Assembly: GCA_964428955.1 (NCBI GenBank)
Contig: CAYSAD010000001.1
Span: forward strand, 1 to 64,000
Direction of reading: 5' to 3'
Length of the DNA stretch: 64,000 bases
Origin: CAYSAD01 sp964428955
Lineage (GTDB): Bacteria > Patescibacteriota > Saccharimonadia > Saccharimonadales > Saccharimonadaceae
Made by a program: the position numbers and the translations under genes. Of this stretch, positions 14,255 through 23,189 are shown piece after piece (the stretch's first letter is position 1; every line of letters starts with the position of its first letter). The notes under the pieces were generated by a model, which ran no database searches, was not told where the DNA came from, and saw only the letters and a program-made list of their open reading frames with translations.

Positions 14255-14947
14255 TTAGAGTTCTCGTTCGTAGCCCGGGAAGTAATCTCCCTTGATATTT
14301 TCTTCAGCAACACCGATACTCTTCAGTTCAACCTCAAGCGCCTCAACCATCGGTTCAGGACCCGACACATAGACGAACGGATTATTAAGTGCGGCAACTG
14401 CCGTTTGCAGACGAGCTGCGTCGACTTGGTCTGGTACTATGACATATTCAATCGTCAAGTTCGGATTAGCCTTAGCAATCGCTTCGAGTTCAGCCTTGAA
14501 AGGAACGTCGTCAGTACTACGATTGGCATAGAGTAACGTGGCGCGTGGCATCATTCCAGCCTGAGCCGCTTCGACCAACATTGCTCGATATGGCGTAATG
14601 CCGATACCACCAGCGACTAGCAAATAATCTCGCGCTAAATCACCCCACACAAAACTACCTTCTGGTGCATCCGCCTCAATCGTTTGGCCGATTTCAAGTG
14701 CTGCTAGCGTCTTCTTGAAACTACTGCTCCGTTCACTATTAAGGCGGGTGGTGATGGTAATCTGTCCACCAGATGGTGCACTGGAAACGGTAAACCAGCG
14801 CTCATCGCCACGATCATCCATATCGGCGTGCGGCAGTGTGTAGTGTATATATTGACCTGCAGTCCAACTAACCGGCTGTTCCGGCTGGAACGTAAACGTA
14901 GTCGCGTCTGATGTTTCTGATGTTTTGTTTTGCAATGTCAATTTCAT
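14255..14947 (-). CDS. FAD/NAD(P)-binding oxidoreductase (ferredoxin reductase-like)
   Basis: 230 aa, the minimal two-domain ferredoxin-NADP reductase fold. The FAD domain shows R-W-F-T-V-S-S-A-P-S, the variant of R-x-Y-S. The NAD(P) domain shows G-G-I-G-I-T-P-Y-R-A-M and a C-terminal V-S-G-P-E-P-M-V. There is no ferredoxin domain, so a separate electron carrier is needed. It is first in an operon with an ArsR-type regulator. A TATACT about 30 nt upstream is a plausible promoter. Confidence 0.85.
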   Translation of the reverse strand: MKLTLQNKTSETSDATTFTFQPEQPVSWTAGQYIHYTLPHADMDDRGDERWFTVSSAPSGGQITITTRLNSERSSSFKKTLAALEIGQTIEADAPEGSFVWGDLARDYLLVAGGIGITPYRAMLVEAAQAGMMPRATLLYANRSTDDVPFKAELEAIAKANPNLTIEYVIVPDQVDAARLQTAVAALNNPFVYVSGPEPMVEALEVELKSIGVAEENIKGDYFPGYEREL

Positions 14948-15126
14948 TAGTTAAATACCTGTTTAATTGTTTATATTACTAGTATACGCTTTTTCGCTAG
15001 CACGAGCAAATTGCCCGGAACCCGGAAGAATATCGCTCACTGTGTTCGCTCTGGTAAAAGTGAACTTTTCCAAAATTTCACAGCGCTTCACTGAACCTTG
15101 ACGGTTCGGATTCGCTACGCGAATCT

Positions 15127-15169
15127 ACCAAGAAAATAACCTCACTAAAAGTGAGGTTATTTTCTTGGT
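15127..15169 (-). terminator. 20-bp hairpin overlapping the tRNA-Arg CCA end
   Basis: Positions 15127-15146 pair perfectly with 15150-15169 around AAA. On the minus strand the upstream arm contains the encoded CCA of tRNA-Arg. The downstream arm ends in a T-rich run, so it acts as a terminator and must be removed for tRNA maturation. Confidence 0.85.
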
Positions 15170-15242
15170 ACACCCGGAAGGATTCGAACCTACGACCCTC
15201 TGTTCCGAAGACAGATGCTCTAATCCACTGAGCTACGGGTGC
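15166..15242 (-). tRNA. tRNA-Arg (TCG)
   Basis: 77-nt cloverleaf with anticodon loop CTTCGGA, T-loop GGTTCGAATCC and encoded CCA. The first acceptor pair is G-T. A minus-strand TATAAT (15289-15294) about 47 nt upstream is the likely promoter. I saw no gene in the 14948-15165 gap apart from this tRNA's terminator. Confidence 0.95.
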
Positions 15243-15332
15243 TCGATTTGGTATTTTTGTATCGAACATATTGTCAAATACAGGGGTAATTATAGCATAA
15301 TTTTGACTAGGTGGGCTATAATGAGCTGAATA

Positions 15333-16355
15333 ATGGATATCCACACAAACATCCCACTTAAAAATTACACGACCATGCGACTGGGTGGTAACGCCCGATT
15401 TATTGGTGAATTGTTTTCGCCAGATGAAATCCCTGGTATCTACGCCAACGCTGAAGCGCAGAACCTACCTATTTTCATCCTAGGTGGTGGCAGTAATGTC
15501 GTCGCCCACGACGATGGTTACCCTGGTATTATTATCCGCAATCGCATACAGGGGTTTGAAATCGTCAGTGATGATAACACTGGCACGACGCTCAAAATCG
15601 GCGCCGGTGAAATTTGGGATGACATCGTAAAGCGCAGCGTCGACATGAATCTAACCGGTATTGAAGCCATGTCGGCTATTCCTGGCACGGTAGGCGCTGC
15701 GCCAGTCCAAAATGTTGGGGCCTATGGCCAAGAAACCAGTGATGTGTTGGTTTCGCTAGAAGCCTACGACACCCAGACGAAATTAATGGTCCAGCTAAAA
15801 AACGAAGAGTGCGGTTTCTCGTATCGCCATAGTATCTTCCGTGGCGAGGAAAAAGGTCGTTATGTCATCACCTCAGTGACACTGCGGCTACTAAAAGCGC
15901 CACCGATGCCACCATTCTATGCTGCCTTGCAAGAATATATGGACAAGGTCCACATTACCACTTTCACGCCGAAAGTTATTCGCGATGCCGTTATTACCAT
16001 CCGAAAAGACAAACTACCCGATCCGGCTGAGCGGCCGAACGCTGGCTCATTCTTCAAAAACTCCATCGTCGATGATTGGCTCGTCCAAGACCTCAAGCAA
16101 AGATATCCCGACATGCCAGCCTATGATCTGGGTAATAAAACTTTCAAAGTACCAACCGGTTGGCTGATTGAACAAGCCGGCTTCAAGGGTAAACTAATCC
16201 ACGGCATGCGTGTCCACGACAAAAATTGCTTGGTACTCATCAATGAATCGGCTCGAAGTTATAGCGATTTGGCTGCCGCCCGCAATGAAATCATTGGTGG
16301 CGTACGTGACACATTCCGCATCATGATCGAACAGGAGCCGCTAGAGATAGTCTAA
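15333..16355 (+). CDS. murB: UDP-N-acetylenolpyruvoylglucosamine reductase
   Basis: 340 aa. It reduces the enolpyruvyl group to give UDP-MurNAc, the second committed step of peptidoglycan synthesis. Family motifs are T-T-M-R-L-G-G, the FAD-binding L-G-G-G-S-N-V-V, I-P-G-T-V-G-A-A-P-V-Q-N-V-G-A-Y-G and N-A-G-S-F-F-K-N with the catalytic Ser. TATAAT (15317-15322) is 10 nt before the ATG with no Shine-Dalgarno. Its partner MurA is about 5 kb away at 21000. Confidence 0.95.
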   Translation: MDIHTNIPLKNYTTMRLGGNARFIGELFSPDEIPGIYANAEAQNLPIFILGGGSNVVAHDDGYPGIIIRNRIQGFEIVSDDNTGTTLKIGAGEIWDDIVKRSVDMNLTGIEAMSAIPGTVGAAPVQNVGAYGQETSDVLVSLEAYDTQTKLMVQLKNEECGFSYRHSIFRGEEKGRYVITSVTLRLLKAPPMPPFYAALQEYMDKVHITTFTPKVIRDAVITIRKDKLPDPAERPNAGSFFKNSIVDDWLVQDLKQRYPDMPAYDLGNKTFKVPTGWLIEQAGFKGKLIHGMRVHDKNCLVLINESARSYSDLAAARNEIIGGVRDTFRIMIEQEPLEIV

Positions 16356-16393
16356 CCTTGCTTGAAACGACAAATCAGCTTATGCTTATAGAC

Positions 16394-17023
16394 ATGAAAC
16401 GGGCACGCGGCTTCACCATCATCGAACTCCTAATTACGTTAACAATCATGGTGATTTTACTGAGCCTTGCCGTCGTCAATATCAAGAGTGGTCTAGCACA
16501 CAGCCGCGACGACAAGCGAAAAACCGACATCGGTAATATCGCACGCGGCCTAGAGCAACGCTACACAAACGGTAATCCGGTCATTACCGCAACGACACCA
16601 GCTGGCATCGTTCAGGCAGGTACCTACCCTGGTCTCCGAGAGATGTTACACGCTCTTGGTAATGAGATCAATGGTGGTGGCTATGTCTATACGCCCACTA
16701 AAGTCGATGGCGGCTACATGACTGATGAATTGCCCGGTGTTAGCCAAGCGACATTAACCCCGCCAAACAGCGGTGGCTATTTTGGATTGATTTGTCTCTC
16801 TTCTTGTGGCGCAGCTGGCCAAGCGGCCCAAGTAGCAGCCGCCTTTAACCAGAGTGGCAGCACCTACAAAGATGCCTACATATACGAGCCAGTCGACCAA
16901 AATGGTAACATCTGCTGGGACAATACCTGTGTCAGATATAATCTTTACTGGATAAGCGAGCTTGACCCGACACCATACCTTGGTATTCCGGGATTAAAGG
17001 TCGTGGAGAGTAAACACCAATGA
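16394..17023 (+). CDS. Type IV prepilin-like protein (minor pilin)
   Basis: 209 aa from the ATG at 16394. It has the class III signal R-A-R-G then F-T-I-I-E-L-L with Glu at +5 and a hydrophobic helix. The C-terminal domain contains four Cys (I-C-L-S-S-C and I-C-W-D-N-T-C), likely disulfide-bonded. An ATG 36 nt further upstream is in frame, but the short leader fits prepilins better. It is first of three overlapping pseudopilin genes. Confidence 0.82.
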   Translation: MKRARGFTIIELLITLTIMVILLSLAVVNIKSGLAHSRDDKRKTDIGNIARGLEQRYTNGNPVITATTPAGIVQAGTYPGLREMLHALGNEINGGGYVYTPTKVDGGYMTDELPGVSQATLTPPNSGGYFGLICLSSCGAAGQAAQVAAAFNQSGSTYKDAYIYEPVDQNGNICWDNTCVRYNLYWISELDPTPYLGIPGLKVVESKHQ

Positions 17024-17382
17024 AACAAGCCGGATTCTCAGCCGTAGAACTACTTATCACGTTATTCGTGGCATTTTTGTTCGTGATGATGGGCTATCAG
17101 CTATACAGCGTTTCCCTTGCTGGCGGCAGTGATGCCAATGATCAATCGAAAGCCAGTGACAACGCCTACTACACCCTGCACAAGAAAATTGCCAATGGTA
17201 CCTATCCCTGCCCGACGGCACCAGCCACCTACACCGAAACTGTTGAGAATACGACGAATGGCACGACGACCACACGCATTAGCTGCCCGAATTCCGCACT
17301 GACTAATCTCCGACAAATAACTGTTACGACAACCTATAAGAATGCGACCGCAAGCCATGGTTTATACTTCACACAAAACTAA
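17020..17382 (+). CDS. Type IV minor pilin, 120 aa
   Basis: M-K-Q-A-G then F-S-A-V-E-L-L is a short prepilin leader with Glu at +5. The globular part is small, Thr/Asn-rich and has two Cys. Its start overlaps the previous stop as ATGA, and its 3' end overlaps the next gene by 26 bp, so the three are translationally linked. Probably a pilus-tip or initiation subunit (inference from arrangement). Confidence 0.78.
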   Translation: MKQAGFSAVELLITLFVAFLFVMMGYQLYSVSLAGGSDANDQSKASDNAYYTLHKKIANGTYPCPTAPATYTETVENTTNGTTTTRISCPNSALTNLRQITVTTTYKNATASHGLYFTQN

Positions 17383-18988
17383 CACTTCGGCTGGCTTCAC
17401 CCTCATCGAGATGCTGATTGTGGCACCGATCGTCGTGCTGGTGATTGGCGGCTTTATCGGCCTTATGGTAGCGCTGACTGGTAACGTACTCGGGGGGAGT
17501 AGCCGTAATAAACTTATCGACGAGACTGAAAGTTCATTATCGTCCATCAAGCAAGACACCCGCTTGGCAGTTCAGTTCCCGCAAACTGGCCTTACTCCGG
17601 CATCGCCACAAGGCTATAATAGTAGCACCACTCCTTGGTCGACTACGACCCACCATGCCATTATCATGCGTCAAGTCGCTACCACCAAAAACCCGCTCGA
17701 CCCTAGTCGCGATATCGTTTATAAGAAAGATACCAGTGGTAATTGTTCGACCGATCCATACCTCTTTGATGTCGTGTACTATTTCACGCAACCCGTAGCG
17801 AATGGACCTTATCACCTCTGGCGACGCGTCGTGTTTGACTCAGCGTCATCACCATGTACTGGTGTAACACCTTGGCAACGCTCCAGTTGCGCCCCAGGCC
17901 ATGCAACTGTAGCTATCTGTCAAACTGACGATGAGGAAGTTAGTACGCACATATCTGGCGCACGCTGGTTCTATCCGGCCATGCCAGACACATCAACTGC
18001 TTCGGTTAGTGACTTAGTGAGTCATATATCCAACATAAATGGCGGCACGACTTCAACCGGCGAAGCTTGGATAAATACATCAAGCATCTTCAATCCTTCT
18101 TCGGATGCAGGCGTGAATGCTTCTTCACTTATTTTACTGCTCTCAACAACCGATTCGCCAGGCGGAAAGCAGGTTTCGTACACCGGTATTACCTACGCAA
18201 CTCGATTTGCCGCACTTAGCGACAGCGGCGGAGTCGCCACACCACCCAATACTGCCCCGCCAGGTTCACAGACTTTTGCTTACACCGGCAACTCTCAGTC
18301 ATGGACCGTTCCAGCTGGCGTTTATACGCTTACGGCCGAAGTATGGGGTGCTCAAGGTGGGACGGTATATGCTGCTGGTGGGCTTGGTGGTTACGCCAAA
18401 GGTACGTTCACTGTTACACCTGGCCAGACTCTCTATATCTACGTCGGAGGAACTGGGTCGTACGGTACTTCTCTGAGCGGTGCTGGCTTTAATGGTGGTG
18501 GTAATGGGAATTACTATGGTGGCGGTGGCGGTGGCGCAACCGATGTACGCCGAGGAGGCACCGCTCTTTCAAACCGGGTAATCGTTGGTGGCGGTGGCGG
18601 GGGCGGTGGCTACTATGCTAATCCAGGGGGTATCGGTGGTGGTACAACCGGTGGCACGGGCGGTAATGCTACGAATGGCACGGCAGCCTACGGTGGTGGG
18701 GGCGGCACTCAGACCGCTGGCGGCACTGGCAGTGGTACGTATCCAGGTGTTACCGGTAGTCTAGGTATTGGTGGCAATGCTGGTAGCAATACTGGCCCCT
18801 ACGCTTATGCTGGTGGTGGCGGTGGCGGCTACTATGGTGGCGGTGGCGGTGCAGCTTCGGTAAGCAGCGCGGGCGACGGCTACGGTGCCTCAGGAGGTGG
18901 CGGCTCTAGTTATGTCGGCGGTGTCACCGGGGGAACAACAACAGGTGGTATGCAATCCGGCAACGGCACAGCTAAATTCTCATGGTAA
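17357..18988 (+). CDS. Minor pilin fused to a glycine-rich domain
   Basis: 543 aa. Residues 1-35 form a prepilin leader and helix (S-A-G then F-T-L-I-E-M-L-I-V). Residues about 40-290 are a globular pilin-like domain with several Cys. Residues about 305-543 are a glycine-rich module starting F-A-Y-T-G-N-S-Q-S-W-T-V-P-A-G-V-Y, with long Gly runs and repeated G-G-G-G-Y-Y. It resembles the glycine-rich beta-helix domains seen in bacterial surface proteins and in the ALK receptor family. This makes it a good candidate for a pilus-tip adhesin. The ATG at 17357 lies inside the upstream gene. Confidence 0.8.
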   Translation: MVYTSHKTNTSAGFTLIEMLIVAPIVVLVIGGFIGLMVALTGNVLGGSSRNKLIDETESSLSSIKQDTRLAVQFPQTGLTPASPQGYNSSTTPWSTTTHHAIIMRQVATTKNPLDPSRDIVYKKDTSGNCSTDPYLFDVVYYFTQPVANGPYHLWRRVVFDSASSPCTGVTPWQRSSCAPGHATVAICQTDDEEVSTHISGARWFYPAMPDTSTASVSDLVSHISNINGGTTSTGEAWINTSSIFNPSSDAGVNASSLILLLSTTDSPGGKQVSYTGITYATRFAALSDSGGVATPPNTAPPGSQTFAYTGNSQSWTVPAGVYTLTAEVWGAQGGTVYAAGGLGGYAKGTFTVTPGQTLYIYVGGTGSYGTSLSGAGFNGGGNGNYYGGGGGGATDVRRGGTALSNRVIVGGGGGGGGYYANPGGIGGGTTGGTGGNATNGTAAYGGGGGTQTAGGTGSGTYPGVTGSLGIGGNAGSNTGPYAYAGGGGGGYYGGGGGAASVSSAGDGYGASGGGGSSYVGGVTGGTTTGGMQSGNGTAKFSW

Positions 18989-19146
18989 CCGTTCTGGCCT
19001 ATAACCCACTGCCAGATGAAGCATTACGCTAATAATATAAGCAGTCATTTAACGCAATTTCGGGTGTATAAAATGCTTGTGCTTAGACAAAACTCGTAGT
19101 ACTATGGCAAGTAGTATACAAATTATATAAAGGGGCATCGAACTAT

Positions 19147-19587
19147 ATGATTCTTAAGAAAAACACCGAACAAGGTTTCACTATCGTGGAGCTGTTGATC
19201 GTCATCGTGGTTATCGCGATTTTGGCGGCTATCACCATCGTATCGTATAACGGTATCAAGCAACGAGCCAACGCATCAGCAGCCAAATCAAATGCTGCAA
19301 GTGTGAAATCAGTCGCAGAGGCCTATAATTCCGACGACTCAGTCAGCACGACAGGCTATCCTTCTTTGGCTAACATCCAAGCGTACTCGGGTATCACGAA
19401 ACTGCCGGCAGGTGTGTCTCTCGTTGCTACCGCGCCGACTTCAACGAGTGACGTGAGCGCAATTACCTACCTCACAAAGGGTACAACCGGCGTATGTATC
19501 GGCTACTGGGACCAGACTGGCGCTGGTGCTGTAGCATGGTTATATACTGGTGATGCTTCAACCGTTACTGGTACAACTTGCTCATAG
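19147..19587 (+). CDS. pilA: Major type IV pilin
   Basis: 146 aa. Leader M-I-L-K-K-N-T-E-Q-G, then F-T-I-V-E-L-L-I-V-I-V-V-I-A-I-L with Glu at +5; this is the most canonical pilin helix in the window. The globular domain has a Cys pair near the C-terminus (G-V-C-I-G and the final T-C-S), fitting a disulfide-closed D-region. It has its own ribosome-binding site (AAAGGGG) and a strong terminator, fitting high, separate expression as the main subunit. Confidence 0.85.
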   Translation: MILKKNTEQGFTIVELLIVIVVIAILAAITIVSYNGIKQRANASAAKSNAASVKSVAEAYNSDDSVSTTGYPSLANIQAYSGITKLPAGVSLVATAPTSTSDVSAITYLTKGTTGVCIGYWDQTGAGAVAWLYTGDASTVTGTTCS

Positions 19588-19598
19588 ACAGATACTAA

Positions 19599-19634
19599 TA
19601 TAAAAGAACCTCCCTCATAGGAGGTTCTTTTATA
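19599..19634 (+). terminator. Terminator of pilA
   Basis: TATAAAAGAACCTCC (19599-19613) pairs perfectly with GGAGGTTCTTTTATA (19620-19634). It also lies near the convergent end of glyA. Confidence 0.9.
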
Positions 19635-19663
19635 TCGTTGTATTTATTTTTCAGCCACGCCGC

Positions 19664-20932
19664 TTACGGTAACGGAAACTGCGAAACGAACTGAGTAACC
19701 TCGTCGTGAAGCCGCGTAAGCATTGCCTGATCATCACGGCTATCAATCGCTTGCCTCATCCATTCGGCAATCTGCACCATATGCTCTTCCTTTAGTCCGC
19801 GAGTTGTCAGGGCTGGCGTGCCGAGTCGGATGCCGCTCGGACGAAATGGCGGCAACGGATCGTCCGCAACGGTGTTAGCGTTAAGCGTCAGACCAATTTT
19901 ATCAAGTGCTATTTCAACTTCTTTGCCATCGATACCGAAGCTCTCATACACATTGGCCAAAATCAGATGGTTGCTCGTTCCACCAGTCACAAGCTGGAAT
20001 CCCCTTTTCTTCATCTCATCGGCTAGTGCGGTGGCGTTTTTTACGATTTGCACCGCGTAATCTTTGAATTCGGGCTGCAGAGCTTCATGGAATGCCACGG
20101 CTTTAGCGGCAATGACGTGCATATGCGGACCACCTTGCATACCGGGGAAAACCGCTCGATCAATAAGTGTCGGGATGTTCTCAAGCGTCTTTTCCGGTTT
20201 TTTGAGCGGGTTACTAACGATGCCTTTGGACAAGATTAAGCCACCACGTGGCCCGCGCAGCGTTTTATGGGTCGTGGTCGTAATCACATGGAAGCCGTGG
20301 TCAAACGGATTTTGAGCCACACCGCCTACGATCAAGCCAGCGATGTGCGCCATGTCGGCCATCAGCAAAGCGCCGACCCGATTGCCAATCTCGGCAAACT
20401 TAGCATAGTCCAGCTCGCGAGGATAAGCACTGAAGCCAGCCAGGATAATTTTCGGCTTGTGCTTGAGAGCCAATTCATTCAGTTCGTCATAGTCAATCTC
20501 ACCCGTCTCGATATTCTTCATCTTGTAGCGAACGAAATTATACAACTGGGCACTACGTGTCACTGGTGCACCGTGCGTTAGATGGCCACCGTGCGAAAGA
20601 TCCATCGCCAGTACCGTATCACCTGGTTCCAACCAGGCACTATAGACAGCTTCATTAGCTGGTGCACCAGAGTGTGGCTGAACATTGGCGTGGTCAGCCC
20701 CGAATAGCTGCTTAGCGCGGTCAATGGCTAATTGTTCAACCTTGTCGGTATTCTCCTGACCACCATAATAACGCTTACCTGGATAGCCTTCACTGTATTT
20801 GTTGGTAAATACACTGCCGAGCGCCGCTAAAACGTCGCGTGACACGTAATTCTCGCTTGGAATCAGCTCCAAACCACCAAGTTGTCTGTTTTCTTCAGCC
20901 GCAATCAGTGCCGCGATAGCCGTATCGTTCAT
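19664..20932 (-). CDS. glyA: Serine hydroxymethyltransferase
   Basis: 422 aa, full length. It converts serine and tetrahydrofolate to glycine and methylene-tetrahydrofolate with PLP. The PLP Lys is in T-T-T-T-H-K-T-L-R-G-P-R-G-G. Other family motifs are S-E-N-Y-V-S, K-Y-S-E-G-Y-P-G-K-R-Y-Y-G-G and D-L-S-H-G-G-H-L-T-H-G. An AAGGAGTG site precedes the ATG and a TATAAT (20954-20959, minus) lies about 22 nt further. It diverges from the HTH-MurA gene. Confidence 0.97.
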   Translation of the reverse strand: MNDTAIAALIAAEENRQLGGLELIPSENYVSRDVLAALGSVFTNKYSEGYPGKRYYGGQENTDKVEQLAIDRAKQLFGADHANVQPHSGAPANEAVYSAWLEPGDTVLAMDLSHGGHLTHGAPVTRSAQLYNFVRYKMKNIETGEIDYDELNELALKHKPKIILAGFSAYPRELDYAKFAEIGNRVGALLMADMAHIAGLIVGGVAQNPFDHGFHVITTTTHKTLRGPRGGLILSKGIVSNPLKKPEKTLENIPTLIDRAVFPGMQGGPHMHVIAAKAVAFHEALQPEFKDYAVQIVKNATALADEMKKRGFQLVTGGTSNHLILANVYESFGIDGKEVEIALDKIGLTLNANTVADDPLPPFRPSGIRLGTPALTTRGLKEEHMVQIAEWMRQAIDSRDDQAMLTRLHDEVTQFVSQFPLP

Positions 20933-20999
20933 GCCTCACTCCTTGTTTGCTCTATTATACCACCGTAGTCAGATATATCGTATGTGATATAATGGAGCA

Positions 21000-22526
21000 A
21001 TGAATAGTGATGACTACAAGTTAAAAATTGGAAAGTTAATCCAAGAAGCCCGACTAACGCGAAGCATGACTCAGACAGATCTAGCAGTGAAGCTGGCCAC
21101 CTCGCAAAGTGCCATCAATCGGATTGAAAAAGGTGGTCAGAACATAAGCTTGGAGATGCTGGCCCGTATCAGCGAGGTGCTTTCGACCAACATCATCACT
21201 CTGAATCACAGTGGTACGACTAACTTCAAAGTTCATGGTGGACGGGAACTCTCTGGCGAGATCGAAGTCAAAACCAGCAAGAACGCTGCGGTTGGTTTGC
21301 TTTGTGCCAGCCTTCTCAATAAAGGCAAAACGACCCTGCGTCGCGTACCACGTATTGAAGAAGTCAACCGATTAATCGAGGTACTGGGCAGCATCGGTGT
21401 CAAAACCCGCTGGATTGGCACAAGCGATCTTGAAATCACCCCCCCGAAACGTCTACAGCTGGAGAAGATGGATATCACAGCAGCCCGGCGGACTCGTAGT
21501 ATCATCATGTTCCTGGGACCATTGCTCCATCAATACAAAGAGTTCAAACTTCCTTTTGCTGGTGGCTGCGACCTTGGTACGCGTACGGTAGAGCCGCACA
21601 TGTCGGGTTTGACGCCGTTTGGCCTACACGTCGTGGCGACGAACGACTATTATAACGCGACGGTTACGCCAAGCGAACCGAATCGGACTATCCTGCTGAC
21701 GGAACGTGGTGATACGGTTACTGAAAACGTCATCATGGCGGCCGCATTGTACGATGGCACGACGATTATCCGCAACGCCAGTCCGAATTACATGGTGCAA
21801 GACGTCTGTTTTTTCTTGGAAAAACTCGGTGTTATCATTGACGGCATTGGTACGACTACGCTCCAGGTTCGCGGTAAGCGATCAATCAATACTGATGTCG
21901 ACTATGCGCCGAGTGAGGATCCAATCGAAGCTATGAGTTTCGTGGCGGCAGCCATCGTGACTAATTCTGAAATTACCATCCGCCGCGTACCAATCGAGTT
22001 CATGGAAATCGAACTAGCAGTGCTTGGCAACATGAACCTGGATTACGAACTAGGTAAGGAATACGTGGCGCGCAACGGTCATACTCGCCTGGTAGACGTG
22101 ACGGTGAAAAAATCAAAGCTGATAGCCGCCAAAGACAAGTTGCACAGTATGCCCTTCCCTGGCGTCAATATGGACAACTTGCCTTTCCTCGGTCTGGTCG
22201 CTACGATGGCTAAAGGCCGCAGTCTGTTGCACGACTGGAGTTACGAGAACCGGGCGATTTATTTCACCGAACTCACCAAACTGAACGCTCGAATCGAACT
22301 CGTCGACCCACACCGCGTTTACATTTCCGGACCAACCAAATGGAAACACGCCGATGTCGTGGCACCACCAGCCTTACGACCGTCCGTCGTGGTACTCCTA
22401 GCTATGTTGGCCGCACCAGGTAGCTCAATGTTGCGCGATGTTTATTCCATCAACCGCGGTTACGAAGACTTTGCCAATCGCCTGAATTCAATCGGTGCAG
22501 ATATCGAAACCGTCCAGGAAATCTAG
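21000..22526 (+). CDS. murA: UDP-GlcNAc 1-carboxyvinyltransferase fused to an N-terminal HTH domain
   Basis: 508 aa. Residues about 5-68 are an XRE/Cro-type helix-turn-helix (T-Q-T-D-L-A-V-K-L-A-T-S-Q-S-A-I-N-R-I-E-K-G). The rest is an EPSP-synthase-fold MurA of normal size (about 420 aa), with the conserved Lys (S-K-N-A-A, K94), Arg (R-T-R-S-I) and the active-site Cys (G-G-C-D-L-G-T-R, C191). It transfers enolpyruvate from PEP to UDP-GlcNAc, the first committed step of peptidoglycan synthesis. An extended -10 (TGATATAAT, 20985-20993) ends 6 nt before the ATG, implying leaderless translation. The fused DNA-binding domain is the unusual feature. Confidence 0.92.
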   Translation: MNSDDYKLKIGKLIQEARLTRSMTQTDLAVKLATSQSAINRIEKGGQNISLEMLARISEVLSTNIITLNHSGTTNFKVHGGRELSGEIEVKTSKNAAVGLLCASLLNKGKTTLRRVPRIEEVNRLIEVLGSIGVKTRWIGTSDLEITPPKRLQLEKMDITAARRTRSIIMFLGPLLHQYKEFKLPFAGGCDLGTRTVEPHMSGLTPFGLHVVATNDYYNATVTPSEPNRTILLTERGDTVTENVIMAAALYDGTTIIRNASPNYMVQDVCFFLEKLGVIIDGIGTTTLQVRGKRSINTDVDYAPSEDPIEAMSFVAAAIVTNSEITIRRVPIEFMEIELAVLGNMNLDYELGKEYVARNGHTRLVDVTVKKSKLIAAKDKLHSMPFPGVNMDNLPFLGLVATMAKGRSLLHDWSYENRAIYFTELTKLNARIELVDPHRVYISGPTKWKHADVVAPPALRPSVVVLLAMLAAPGSSMLRDVYSINRGYEDFANRLNSIGADIETVQEI

Positions 22527-22583
22527 TCTTTCTCTATTAATTATGCTAACATTACTACTGCCAACCATCTTTTAGGTGGCCCC

Positions 22584-22621
22584 AAAATAACAAACCAAGC
22601 CTTGAGGCTGTTTGTGATTTT
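22584..22621 (+). terminator. Hairpin between murA and tRNA-His
   Basis: AAAAT, ACAAAC and AGCC pair with GGCT, GTTTGT and ATTTT around TTGA, starting about 58 nt past the murA stop. A further small inverted repeat (CTTTCGAA/TTCGAAAG) lies near 22650-22670, just ahead of the tRNA. Confidence 0.65.
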
Positions 22622-22694
22622 GAGAGGAGACGTAACGGAAGGTGGCAGCTTTCGAACTTGTTCGAAAGTGAGAACCTGAAGTGAACGGCGACGA

Positions 22695-22772
22695 GGCGGA
22701 TGTAGCTCAGTTGGTTAGAGCGACGGGTTGTGGTTCCGTAGGCCGTGGGTTCAATTCCCATCATTCGCCCCA
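22695..22772 (+). tRNA. tRNA-His (GTG)
   Basis: Anticodon loop TTGTGGT. The acceptor stem has the extra G-1 paired with C73 typical of histidine tRNAs (GGCGGATG/CATTCGCC). CCA is encoded. Confidence 0.95.
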
Positions 22773-22813
22773 AATAAAACTATCCAGACTTGCTAGTTTG
22801 GATAGTTTTATTT
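22772..22813 (+). terminator. Terminator of tRNA-His
   Basis: AAATAAAACTATCCA (22772-22786) pairs with TGGATAGTTTTATTT (22799-22813). The downstream arm overlaps the stop codon of the convergent gene at 22808, so it may serve both strands. Confidence 0.85.
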
Positions 22814-23140
22814 GTACGGATTATAGTTGCGCGGCGGCGGACTAGGAACATTCGGCTTCTTTACGTTGATTGGTTCGGCGCGCGGATTGATTGGCGCGGC
22901 ATCAGATGCTGATGTCGAACGTTTCGGCACACTGACTGGAATTGGTTGCCGATTATATGCTCCAGCTAGTAACGACTGATGATAGCTCCCTACCAATTTG
23001 CGTTCGCGGTCACGCTTGTAGCGATCGCTAAACGTTTCATTGGTAGTCTGGCCAAATTTTCCACCGGCCACCTGGCCGAAACCACTCGTATGAAGATTGG
23101 CGTCTGTTAGATCATTACTAAATTTACTAACTTTCATCAT
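22808..23140 (-). CDS. Hypothetical protein, 110 aa
   Basis: A soluble, basic, low-complexity protein with a Pro/Asn-rich C-terminus (P-S-P-P-P-R-N-Y-N-P-Y-K). Two adjacent Met codons open the frame, with AAGGATAA and a TATAAT upstream on the minus strand. No family seen; probably disordered. Confidence 0.55.
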   Translation of the reverse strand: MMKVSKFSNDLTDANLHTSGFGQVAGGKFGQTTNETFSDRYKRDRERKLVGSYHQSLLAGAYNRQPIPVSVPKRSTSASDAAPINPRAEPINVKKPNVPSPPPRNYNPYK

Positions 23141-23189
23141 AATGCTTATCCTTATATTATACGCCTGGAGCTGGTATAATCAAACGGTC

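Noticed and set aside
15078..15344. Minus-strand 88-codon frame over tRNA-Arg(TCG)
   Set aside because: It spans the tRNA, its terminator and promoter; the only inverted repeats here belong to RNA features.
18481..18930. Tandem GGTGGC-type repeats as a mobile or phase-variable element
   Set aside because: They are explained by codons for Gly runs in an intact coding frame; unit length is irregular and in frame.
22555..22773. Minus-strand 72-codon frame over tRNA-His
   Set aside because: It overlaps a complete tRNA and a terminator hairpin.
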